Source: Candidatus Binatia bacterium (GTDB lineage Bacteria > Desulfobacterota > Binatia > HRBIN30). From it: DNA of 64,000 bases. The position numbers were made by a program, and so were the translations under genes. Below the pieces are notes generated by a model that saw nothing but the letters and a program-made list of their open reading frames with translations, searched no databases and was not told the origin of the DNA. Positions 17,483-24,535 of this stretch are shown here, piece by piece. How positions within the stretch are numbered: position 1 is the first letter of the stretch; every line of letters starts with the position of its first letter. The DNA is taken from contig BPIR01000002.1 of the NCBI GenBank assembly GCA_026004215.1, forward strand, positions 857,844 through 921,843, written 5' to 3'.

Positions 17483-18138
17483 GCAGCACGTGACCAGGTA
17501 GCCGCCTCGACATCCAACTGGCTGAGCATCTCTTTGATCAGTTCGCGGAGACTGTCTGCCATCGTGACCTTCATTGCCTGCTCGATGAATGTCACTTGCG
17601 ACCCGGAATACTCCTTGTCCGCATCAGTGACCACTTTTTCGAACTTGTGATCGAAGAGTACTTTGCCGTTTTGCTCCAAGCTGACCTTGAGGGCGGTGAT
17701 CCCAGCCACCCGTAAGAACACGACTCCCACCACTTGCGAGCAAAACGCGTGAATTTCAGTTCTCATGACCAAATCGTCAGGGCGAGTGAGTGTCGTCGCA
17801 ACGGAAGAAAAGAGGGCTGATGCCTCCAACTCGCTTACCAGTCTTTTTTGAATCAAGGCCGACGCGTCACCGCCCCACAGCGCGTCGGTGCAACAACCCT
17901 TCCAGCGAGTGCCGGCGATACGCTCGCCGTAGTGCTCTGGGCGGCGATCAACCGGAGCAAGCACGACAACGGTGTATGGATGGTGCGCCTTCGCCCGGTA
18001 GTACGTTGGCGTCTCAGGGAACGCCAACGAAGCCCCGGGTAACCGAAGCGCTGCGCGGTTGCATCCACTGCTCCAAATGGCCACCGCCGCAAGAGAAACG
18101 AGACACCCAACCTGGGTTCTTGTCATCTCGAGTACCAT
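17410..18138 (-). CDS. cassette-borne putative lipoprotein of unknown function
   Basis: A 242-residue protein. The signal sequence ends LAAVAIWSSGCNRAALRL with lipobox-type Cys24. A mature domain follows with YTVVVLAPVDRRPEHYG, a Cys-rich GTRWKGCCTDALWGG, IQKRLVSELEASALFSSV, and alternating strands to about residue 205. It recalls envelope lipoproteins that average about 200 residues with a nucleotide-free Rossmann-like fold, but no family is certain. The start is well supported: AAGGAG lies seven bases before ATG, and the start is only 21 bp from the 59 bp attC at 18159-18217, the usual spacing in integron cassettes. The last 26 or so residues (from NQSPEPTAPRAG on) are translation of the attC-like element. 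Confidence 0.7.
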   Translation of the reverse strand: MVLEMTRTQVGCLVSLAAVAIWSSGCNRAALRLPGASLAFPETPTYYRAKAHHPYTVVVLAPVDRRPEHYGERIAGTRWKGCCTDALWGGDASALIQKRLVSELEASALFSSVATTLTRPDDLVMRTEIHAFCSQVVGVVFLRVAGITALKVSLEQNGKVLFDHKFEKVVTDADKEYSGSQVTFIEQAMKVTMADSLRELIKEMLSQLDVEAATWSRAAANQSPEPTAPRAGARNPLARVYR

Positions 18139-18158
18139 ATCGAGCTCCTTCCAGTCGC

Positions 18159-18217
18159 AGCTAACACTCCGGTTCGAGCGCCGCCAAAAGGCGGGCGCGT
18201 CGAACCGGTTGTTGGCC
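18159..18217 (-). repeat. attC site (59-base element) of an integron gene cassette
   Basis: On the minus strand it runs from GGCCAAC to GTTAGCT, exactly 59 bp. Each core heptamer departs from RYYYAAC/GTTRRRY by one base. Internal boxes CCGGTTCGA and TCGAACCGG are perfectly complementary. The central arm GCGCCCGCC/GGCGGCGC pairs with one extra C around TTTT. Overall the layout matches classical 59-base elements of mobile integrons. Confidence 0.82.
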
Positions 18218-18242
18218 AGCCTCGCACTCATCGCCGCGGCGC

Positions 18243-18265
18243 CCTGCAGCGCGGCGCGCTGCAGG
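18243..18265. repeat. perfect palindrome, 11 bp arms
   Basis: CCTGCAGCGCG, one G, then CGCGCTGCAGG forms an almost loop-free inverted repeat just upstream (cassette 3' side) of the 59 bp attC. It may be a remnant of another recombination site or a transcription-stopping hairpin. No T-run is present on either side. Confidence 0.5.
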
Positions 18266-18481
18266 CTGCGGCTAACTGGCTCGTCGTGACCCATGGTCAT
18301 CCTTCGTACCTGCGACGAAGGCAACAAGGGCCTTTGCGGCATTTACTGCCAACACCGCATGCCGTTTCGCAGGACGGTACGATGTGGAACATGCGCAACC
18401 CCGATCTTGTTTCTGACACCTGCGAGACCAGCCCCGACGACGGGAAGTCCCCCCAGCACCTGTTTCAATGGCCGCGGAATG

Positions 18482-19183
18482 TCAGGTCTGCTGGGCTCGA
18501 GGTTCGATGGCTTCGGCAGGAAAGGTAAGCGTGCCGGCGGCTCGGTCGTGCAGTGTAACGCGCTCGTCGGCCAATCCGTCGCGCATCTCGAAGCGGGTCT
18601 GGAGCGGGTGGGGCGGCACGATACAGCCGACGACCGGCTGGGGGTTAATGCACCGGAAGCGCTTCCGCTGCGCCAGTTCCATTGAGAGAACCTCTGCCGT
18701 CAGCCTGGGCAGCAAGGCAACGGACAAGAAGGTACGGAACAGGTGCTCCAGTGCCTGCACCTGTTCCGCGGGCGGTTTCGTTTTGAGCTTCTGCGCGATG
18801 AATGGACGGGCGAGCAACGCGCGCTCGATGAGAACGCCCTGGCGGTACAAGCGGAACTCGTAGAAATCGGTCAGGATGAGATTGGGGAAGGTGTGCAGGT
18901 AGCGCTGGAGCTGTTCGGAGGTTTCGACCAGGTCGAGATTCGTGCCGGGCGATTTCGCCTCGATGTAGCCGATGACCTGGTACGAACCGTCCCAAACGCG
19001 GAAATCGGGGTTGCCGGCTTCCGTCTTTTTGGGGAGGACAGTAACCTGAATGGCCCGCCTCTGCGCTTGGCCCATGCCTTCGAGCGCTGTCTGAAGCGCA
19101 GCGTAATAACTTTCCTCGCGGGCGTCACCACGTTGAGACAGTTCTGAAATAGAATGGAGGTAGGTCTTCAGAATCTTATCCAT
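18482..19183 (-). CDS. truncated restriction-enzyme N-terminal domain (PD-(D/E)XK type)
   Basis: A 233-residue protein. Its first 160 residues resemble the N-terminal nuclease region of large single-chain restriction-modification enzymes (type ISP/IIG style). They show EESYYAALQTALEGM, GNPDFRVWDGSYQVIGYIEAKS (the PD...ExK catalytic motif, about residues 58-78), then SEQLQRYLHTFPNLILTDFYEF. Such enzymes normally run to 1000 residues or more, with methyltransferase and target-recognition domains; these are missing. The last 70 residues do not match any expected domain and may be a read-out into foreign sequence. It is probably non-functional or a nuclease-domain remnant. Its start lies 32 bp from the attC at 19215-19286, fitting a captured cassette. 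Confidence 0.65.
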   Translation of the reverse strand: MDKILKTYLHSISELSQRGDAREESYYAALQTALEGMGQAQRRAIQVTVLPKKTEAGNPDFRVWDGSYQVIGYIEAKSPGTNLDLVETSEQLQRYLHTFPNLILTDFYEFRLYRQGVLIERALLARPFIAQKLKTKPPAEQVQALEHLFRTFLSVALLPRLTAEVLSMELAQRKRFRCINPQPVVGCIVPPHPLQTRFEMRDGLADERVTLHDRAAGTLTFPAEAIEPRAQQT

Positions 19184-19214
19184 GGTTCGAGAGTTTCTCT
19201 TTGCCCAACAAGCT

Positions 19215-19286
19215 GCCTAACGCCATTAATCACCCGCGGCTGGTGAGCCCAGCAACGCCGAGGTCGGGCTCATCCGCTGGTTGGAC
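19215..19286 (-). repeat. attC site with consensus core heptamers
   Basis: On the minus strand it begins GTCCAAC (RYYYAAC, full match) and ends GTTAGGC (GTTRRRY, full match), 72 bp in all. Inside, GCGG-A-TGAGCCC faces GGGCTCA-CCAG-CCGC, giving two paired boxes separated by unequal unpaired bases, as in folded attC sites recognised by integron integrases. Confidence 0.85.
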
Positions 19287-19301
19287 ATTGTATACGCTGG
19301 A

Positions 19302-19604
19302 TCACTTGCTCTTTCGATTCTGCCCTGATGTGGCCGTCGCGGATTCGATGAAGCCCTCGTCCTGGGCGCCATTCCAGGCGCGTACACGCCGCGGCACGAG
19401 TTCATTTAAGAGCGGCGCCGGAGCCGAGTCGCTGGCACCAAGAAACCGTGCGATTGCAATGCGCTCTGGGAGGACACGGTTCTCCAGGAGGCGATTTTCG
19501 AGCGCCAACCGACGAACTTCGACGGACCGGTCCGGCGTGTCTCTCCAACGCCATGCCGGTGACCAGCGGTGCGGGGCGGCGCCGTGTACGACAGTCAGGT
19601 ACAT
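19302..19604 (-). CDS. small cassette ORF of unknown function
   Basis: An open frame of up to 100 residues, lying between two attC-like sites. Its annotated ATG falls inside the upstream attC (19543-19617), so if the frame is real the start is probably internal, for example the TTG at 19508 giving about 68 residues. The central part LALENRLLENRVLPERIAIARF is helix-like with a leucine/arginine pattern; the rest is unremarkable. No family is recognised. It could equally be non-coding filler of a cassette. Confidence 0.35.
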   Translation of the reverse strand: MYLTVVHGAAPHRWSPAWRWRDTPDRSVEVRRLALENRLLENRVLPERIAIARFLGASDSAPAPLLNELVPRRVRAWNGAQDEGFIESATATSGQNRKSK

Positions 19605-19617
19605 TGGCGGGTTAGAG
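19543..19617 (-). repeat. attC site, imperfect cores
   Basis: On the minus strand it runs from CTCTAAC to GTTGGAG, and these heptamers pair over their whole length with one wobble. Next to them GCCAATG pairs with CATGGC leaving one extrahelical A, and TGAC pairs with GTCA beyond a 4/4 internal loop. A two-base bulge (CC) separates the two boxes. Length is 75 bp. It starts 9 bp after the stop codon of the lipoprotein gene at 19626. Confidence 0.72.
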
Positions 19618-19625
19618 CCTCCGCG

Positions 19626-20366
19626 CTACTCGCTCGTCAAGCGCCGCGCGGCTGCCCTGACCAGATCTTGCGCGGCTGTCACTGCAGCAGCGCGGACCGT
19701 GTTTTCTCGCAATTGCTCGCGCACTCGCGCCTCCTGAAACAGGAACAGGTAATTGCGCCGTTCCTCCGCTCGGCCGCGCGTGCAAGCGATCATCACTCCG
19801 CTCCGCACATCGACAGCGCACAGCTCGGCACTCGATGCGACGGCAACATCCACGGCGGGAACCAGGGGTGCCGTCACCAACCCGACAAAGCCGATCGCGA
19901 ACGCGTTGAGACCCCGGCCCTCCGCCGTGCCGGTCTGCATCAGGATCGCCACGTCGGCCTGAAAGCGAGCGGCCGCGCTACGTAGTGCCACCAGCATGTT
20001 ACCATCGCCGCCTGCCCTCGAAGTCGCGGCGACCGTCGGTAGCGACGTGACTTCGGAAAAGGGCGGATGGCCCAGGGCCTCGAGGGTCGCGTTGATCACG
20101 CCCGTACGCTGATACTCGGTCAGTGGGGTTTGGTACCATTCACCGCCCCACCCACCAGGTGCCTCGCTGAGCCACGCGACCCCAGCGGTCGCAGGCGCTT
20201 TGACTTCGAGGGGGCGATCCAGCGCGGCGCGGATTTCATCCTCTTTGAGGGTGTCGAGTCCAGGCAAGAGCTGCCGTTGGAGCTCGAGTTCGGGATACGG
20301 CGCTCGCGCGCCACACGCGCAGCCGAGAACGGCCATCGCAAGTACAAGCCATCGCTTCGCGCTCAC
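19626..20366 (-). CDS. cassette-borne putative lipoprotein of unknown function
   Basis: A 246-residue predicted lipoprotein: signal sequence MSAKRWLVLAMAVLGCACGA with two candidate lipid-modified cysteines (16 and 18). The mature part has GVINATLEALGHPPFSEV, RFQADVAILMQTGTAEGRGL, a hydrophobic Gly/Pro stretch IGFVGLVTAPLVPAVDVAVAS, then LCAVDVRSGVMIACTRGRAEE and a C-terminal helix. The arrangement recalls envelope lipoproteins that report basal stress proteins, but no family can be named. It has typical cassette geometry: start 40 bp from a CTCTAAC core at 20406 and stop 9 bp before the attC at 19617. It is the rightmost member of the same-strand series. Confidence 0.7.
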   Translation of the reverse strand: MSAKRWLVLAMAVLGCACGARAPYPELELQRQLLPGLDTLKEDEIRAALDRPLEVKAPATAGVAWLSEAPGGWGGEWYQTPLTEYQRTGVINATLEALGHPPFSEVTSLPTVAATSRAGGDGNMLVALRSAAARFQADVAILMQTGTAEGRGLNAFAIGFVGLVTAPLVPAVDVAVASSAELCAVDVRSGVMIACTRGRAEERRNYLFLFQEARVREQLRENTVRAAAVTAAQDLVRAAARRLTSE

Positions 20367-20405
20367 CGCCTCAAGCCTCCTTTGCTCGCCGAAACAATGG
20401 GAGAA

Positions 20406-20412
20406 CTCTAAC
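20406..20412 (-). other. possible integron core-site boundary (GTTAGAG)
   Basis: The minus strand reads GTTAGAG, identical to the complement of the core at the other end of the adjacent cassette and one base off GTTRRRY. No paired R-type box or hairpin is visible to its right, so it could mark the array end (an attI-like or truncated site). No integrase gene lies beyond it. Confidence 0.4.
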
Positions 20413-20796
20413 TATTGTTTATGTGCTTTCCGCCTGACACGCATTCCACACTACCAGTCCCCATAACAGGTATCGGCGGATGAATCGTCAAGTTCTTTGT
20501 TTTCCCCATATTCCATCACTTCAAGATAGTCTCCGTCGTCTTATCTGGCTTACGTCGAACACGCGAAGCGCTCTCCCTGGCAGTGCATGCCTAGGGCTTC
20601 CGACCCCTGGGCCACCACGGTTGCGTACGCGGGGATAGACCATCGTCTGCACGTCCTCCACCACGCGCTTGCACAGTCCAAATGTCATAACCGGCCTCGA
20701 TGCAGCGCGTGGCACGGCGCCGGTTCGATCCGACCTGCCTTTGGGTCGGGTGGATCGGCAAGGGCAAGGATTGCCACAGAAACTCATCTCTTGCTC

Positions 20797-21060
20797 GGAT
20801 TCACAGTCGGCGGTTTCGACGAACGCTTCACTTACCCCTTCGAAGACGCAGATCTCGGTTACCGACTCCAAGCGGCTGGGATCCGCCCCGGGTCTATCCG
20901 GTATTCGGCTCCTGTCTTCCATCTTTACCACGAACGACCCTACGCAAACGCAGTGGAATTCGAGCGGAACCGCCAGCTTCTCCTCGAAAGTCGGGCACGT
21001 GGCATCGCCTTTCTACCGTACGGCTTACCACCCGAACGAAGCCACTCCCAGCAGCAGTGA
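20797..21060 (+). pseudogene. glycosyltransferase family 2 C-terminal fragment
   Basis: This stretch reads GFTVGGFDERFTYPFEDAD, the conserved end of GT2/galactosyltransferase-type catalytic domains (FDE.. followed by ED.DLGYRL), then GYRLQAAGIR and a VFHLYHERPYAN segment typical of the tail of such enzymes. The preceding 200 bases in the same frame do not read as a glycosyltransferase, so the N-terminal catalytic half is missing. There is no start codon with a ribosome-binding site at the fragment. It is most likely the stump of a gene broken by rearrangement at the right edge of the cassette region. Confidence 0.65.
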
Positions 21061-21237
21061 AGGTTTTGCCTCGCGGAGCCCTTGCCGCGGCCTGCCCCAT
21101 ATCCGCAAGGGTCAGTCTAAGCCCCCGGGCGGCTGTGCGCCTCTGCTTCCACCCGAGCTACGCACACCGGCCGATGCGGGGAGAGCTCGCGCCCCGGGCG
21201 GTGGAATTGCAACCGTTTCCCAAGCTAAGTGCTGGCC

Positions 21238-22602
21238 ATGAAGCTCGTGTCGGTATGCCCCGCGACAGGCCGGGTGTTGCGCACGTTCGAGCCCTACTCG
21301 GACGCCAAGATCGAGCGTATTCTCGCGGGCGCGCGGCGGGCGGCAACGCGGTGGCCCGAGGAGCCTTTGCGAACGCGCGCCGCGCTTTTGCGCCGGGTAG
21401 GAACGCAATTACGGAGCCAAAGAGAGTCGCTGGCCCGCTTGATTGTGCGCGAGATGGGAAAGCCCATTGCGCAGGCACGTTCCGAAATCGAAAAGTGCGC
21501 GTGGGCGTGCGACTACTACGCGGAAAAGGGGCCCGCGTTCCTCGCGCCCGAGCCGGTGCCCACCGAAGCCGAGCACAGCTACGTGCGTTTCGATCCGCTC
21601 GGGGTCGTGCTGGCCATCATGCCGTGGAATTTTCCGTTCTGGCAGGTGTTCCGCTTTGCAGCGGTTGCGGTCGTGGCCGGCAACACGATCGTGCTCAAAC
21701 ATGCTGCGAACGTGTCGCTGTGCGCTTTGGCGATCGAGCGAGTATGGAAAAAAGCCGGCGCGCCAACCGGGCTGTTTCAGACGATCCTAGCCGAGAGCCA
21801 GCGCGTAGCTCGTTTGATTGCCGACCCGCGCGTTGCCGCGGTCACCCTCACCGGCAGCGAGCGTGCAGGCCAAGCAGTGGCTGCTTTAGCCGGGCAGCAT
21901 CTCAAAAAATGCGTACTCGAGCTTGGCGGCTCGGATGCGTTTTTGGTTTTGGCCGATGCCCCGATCGAAGAAGCCGCGCGCGCCGCTGCCGAAGCACGAA
22001 CTGTCAACTCTGGGCAAAGTTGCATCGCCGCCAAGCGGATCATCGTGGAGCGGCCGGTGTACCGTCGCTTTTTGCCTGCGTTTCTCCGTGCCATGGAGTC
22101 TCTCAAGGTCGGTGACCCCATGGAGCCCGACACTCGGGTAGGGCCCCTGGCCCGCGCGGACCTAGTGGAGACTTTGCAGCGGCAAGTGGAGGAATCGGTG
22201 CGCCGCGGCGCCAAGGTCGAGCTGGGGGGAAAACCGTTGAACCGTGCCGGCTTCTTTTACCCCCCGACGGTTCTGACCCAAGTCCGCCCGGGCATGCCGG
22301 CGTTCGACGAGGAGGTGTTTGGCCCGGTCGCTGCCGTGATCGTAGCGCGCGATGCGGAGGATGCCGTGCGGCTTGCCAACGCCAGCCGTTACGGCCTCGG
22401 CGCCGCGATCTGGACCGCCAATCGCAAGCGCGCAGAGGAGCTGGCACAGCGACTGGAAGTGGGCGCTGTTCACATCAACGACGTCGTCCACTCCGACCCC
22501 CGCTTGCCGTTCGGCGGCGTCAAACACTCCGGCTACGGCCGCGAGCTCGGCACGTACGGGATCAAGGAATTCACCAACATCAAGTCCGTCGTCGTGCGCT
22601 AA
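21238..22602 (+). CDS. aldehyde dehydrogenase, NAD(P)-dependent succinate-semialdehyde dehydrogenase-like
   Basis: A 454-residue enzyme of the ALDH superfamily, oxidising an aldehyde to the carboxylate. The cofactor region shows IMPWNFPFWQVFRFA and IVLKHAANVS. TLTGSERAGQA is the Rossmann loop, the general-base Glu is in LELGGSDAFLVL, and the nucleophile Cys in VNSGQSCIAAKR. FGPVAAVIV and PFGGVKHSGYGRELG follow. The short N terminus and overall length resemble the roughly 455-residue succinate-semialdehyde dehydrogenase subgroup; substrate preference is not certain. ATG 21238 was chosen over the GTG at 21229. It has no obvious operon partner; the gene upstream is a broken glycosyltransferase. 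Confidence 0.85.
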   Translation: MKLVSVCPATGRVLRTFEPYSDAKIERILAGARRAATRWPEEPLRTRAALLRRVGTQLRSQRESLARLIVREMGKPIAQARSEIEKCAWACDYYAEKGPAFLAPEPVPTEAEHSYVRFDPLGVVLAIMPWNFPFWQVFRFAAVAVVAGNTIVLKHAANVSLCALAIERVWKKAGAPTGLFQTILAESQRVARLIADPRVAAVTLTGSERAGQAVAALAGQHLKKCVLELGGSDAFLVLADAPIEEAARAAAEARTVNSGQSCIAAKRIIVERPVYRRFLPAFLRAMESLKVGDPMEPDTRVGPLARADLVETLQRQVEESVRRGAKVELGGKPLNRAGFFYPPTVLTQVRPGMPAFDEEVFGPVAAVIVARDAEDAVRLANASRYGLGAAIWTANRKRAEELAQRLEVGAVHINDVVHSDPRLPFGGVKHSGYGRELGTYGIKEFTNIKSVVVR

Positions 22603-22917
22603 AACCTCGGGTACAACGCGCCGCCGGCACCGCAACGAACGCAGATACCCAATGCGGAAACACAACAGCGCGGAAACCTTTCCGCCTGACGCCGGGTCCA
22701 CCGGCCTCCGGCGGTTTCGCCAAAACTGCCACGGGTGCTTTCAGCCAGTTGCCGGCGTAGCTTGAGCGAGCACTGTATCCGCACCGGCAGTTCTCCGGCT
22801 GGCAGGCAACATTCGCGCGCAGCCGACCCGGGTGCCGCCTCGGTTTCGCCGAGGGTCGCAGAGACCTCGCTTCGATGAGGTTGCGGAACTCTACTTCGGA
22901 CGCGCTCCGTACTTCAT
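22603..22917. other. intergenic region, nothing supported
   Basis: About 315 bp lies between the aldehyde dehydrogenase and the convergent cytochrome c gene. No gene or convincing structure was seen. Confidence 0.5.
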
Positions 22918-23247
22918 TTACTGGCCGGCGGCCAGGCGTTTAATCACGGGAATGACCGCCTGCAGTTCCTCGTCGCTCATCTTCTTGACCGGCTCCTTGT
23001 GTTTTTTGTTCTCCCGGATCTTCTTCATGAGCTCCTCCACAGAAGCCTCGGTCACCTTGGGGTCTCCGACCATCGAGGGAACTTTCATGGACTTCCCCGT
23101 GGGCGTATCGCCCTTGCCCGTTTCCCCGTGGCACTTGACGCATTTCTCCTTGTAGAGGGCCGCTCCGTCCAGCGCCCGAACTGGAGTCATGGCGAGCACA
23201 AAGCCCGCCATCGCCAGCCCGACACATCCCGCCACCATCGCTTTCAT
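22918..23247 (-). CDS. monoheme cytochrome c, class I
   Basis: A 109-residue exported electron carrier. A signal peptide (about residues 1-25, ending TPVRALDG) precedes the heme-binding CVKCH motif near residue 36. KSMKVPSMVGDPKV supplies the likely axial Met. The C-terminal helix is MSDEELQAVIPVIKRL, the usual class I ending. The rest is Lys-rich, so the protein should be basic. The start at MKAMVAG gives a proper signal peptide; the frame extends 11 codons further. It is probably periplasmic. No dedicated oxidoreductase partner is adjacent. Confidence 0.88.
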   Translation of the reverse strand: MKAMVAGCVGLAMAGFVLAMTPVRALDGAALYKEKCVKCHGETGKGDTPTGKSMKVPSMVGDPKVTEASVEELMKKIRENKKHKEPVKKMSDEELQAVIPVIKRLAAGQ

Positions 23248-23386
23248 CGCCCAACCTCCTGCCGGCTCAGCAAGACACAAATCCGCGCGCGGGTCAACGT
23301 GACAGGGCCACTATCGGAGCGAACTTGCCGGAGAAAGTCTTCCGCTTGCAGACGGTGTCGCCGGTTGTCAGAAGAGGCTCTACGCG

Positions 23387-24535
23387 ATGGGCGGTCGGAG
23401 GTTTGGGCGGATGGATCGGCAAACGTTGACAGTGGCGGAGCACGCGCCACGCTTTGCTTCTGTTCCCTGCGTGCCAGGGGTGTACGTGTTCCAGGACAGC
23501 GCCGGGAACCCACTGTATGTCGGCAAGAGCAAACAGTTGCGGCGGCGGTTGCAAAGCTATTTTTGCCGCCGGGGCAGCGAGCGGCGCAAGGCGACAATGG
23601 TGCAATTGTTCGCGACGACGGTGAGCTTGGAGCTTGCCGGCTCCGACTTTGCCGCCATGCTGCGCGAGCTCGAACTCGTGCACGAACTGCGCCCCCGGTT
23701 CAACCAGCGCATGCGCTACCCGGAACGGTACGCCTACATCGCAATTGACTTTCGCTTGCCCTACCCGCGGCTCCGGCTGACGACGGAGCCGGACAGTCAC
23801 AGCGTGTTCCTCGGCCCGTTTGCGGCGCGCAGTCGCATGCGCGCGGCTGTGCAAGAGATTTCTGACGCTTTTTCGTTGCGGACATGCTCCGATCCCATGC
23901 CCAGTGCCGCGGAAGGAAGAAGCTGCTGGCGTTACCACGTGCGCACCTGCTGCGCACCTTGCCAAGGCAAAGTGAGTTCCGGCACGTACGGCCGGGCGCT
24001 GCTGCAAGCCGTGCGTACCCTGACCGGCTCCTCGCATGCGCTCCGGCAGTGGCGAGCCCAGCGGGCAGAGCTCGTGGAGCAATTGGCCTTCGAGCGCGCG
24101 CACCGCCTGTTGCAGCGAGAACTCCGGGTGCAGGCAGCGCAGCGCCTACTTTTTCTGGCAGTGCGCCGCGGCGACGACGCCGTCGTGATCCAGCCCAGCG
24201 TGAACCCGGATTGTGTCTGCTTATGGGCCATTCGCTCGGGCGACATCGCCAGCCACATCGAAATCCCCCACGCGGAGCTTGCCGCCGGAATCGAGCGACT
24301 TTGGGCCGTCTACAGCGAGCCCGCTCCCCAGGCCCGCTTTCTCCCCCAAGCCGACATCGACCGCCGTTGGATCATTTATCGCTGGCTACGCAGCGACGAG
24401 GGACGCGCTTGGAGCATCCCGATCCGGGGTCGTTCGCTGAGCACAGTGCGGTCCGAACTGCACGCACTGGCGCGCCGTTTGCCACGGGCACTCATGCCTT
24501 CTGCGCCTGCTTTGGCAGGGGCTTCCGGGGCGTAG
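23387..24535 (+). CDS. stand-alone GIY-YIG nuclease, Cho/UvrC N-terminal-like
   Basis: A 382-residue protein. A GIY-YIG domain lies at about residues 25-105: CVPGVYVFQDSAGNPLYVGKSKQLRRRLQSYF, catalytic Tyr and Arg, then a Glu in MLRELELVHELRPRFNQR. The following Cys-bearing segment (YHVRTCCAPCQGK, about 185-197) corresponds to the UvrC/Cho Cys-rich region. There is no UvrB-binding UVR motif, endonuclease V-like domain or helix-hairpin-helix pair, so this is not full UvrC. Cho makes the 3' incision in nucleotide excision repair; this longer protein may do likewise or act on other branched DNA. An ATG at 23411 is an alternative start. Its 3' end overlaps the convergent WS/DGAT gene by 44 bp. 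Confidence 0.78.
   Translation: MGGRRFGRMDRQTLTVAEHAPRFASVPCVPGVYVFQDSAGNPLYVGKSKQLRRRLQSYFCRRGSERRKATMVQLFATTVSLELAGSDFAAMLRELELVHELRPRFNQRMRYPERYAYIAIDFRLPYPRLRLTTEPDSHSVFLGPFAARSRMRAAVQEISDAFSLRTCSDPMPSAAEGRSCWRYHVRTCCAPCQGKVSSGTYGRALLQAVRTLTGSSHALRQWRAQRAELVEQLAFERAHRLLQRELRVQAAQRLLFLAVRRGDDAVVIQPSVNPDCVCLWAIRSGDIASHIEIPHAELAAGIERLWAVYSEPAPQARFLPQADIDRRWIIYRWLRSDEGRAWSIPIRGRSLSTVRSELHALARRLPRALMPSAPALAGASGA

Noticed and set aside
20413..21237. Possible integron integrase next to the array boundary
   Set aside because: No frame shows the tyrosine recombinase R-HxxR-Y residues; only a glycosyltransferase fragment is present.
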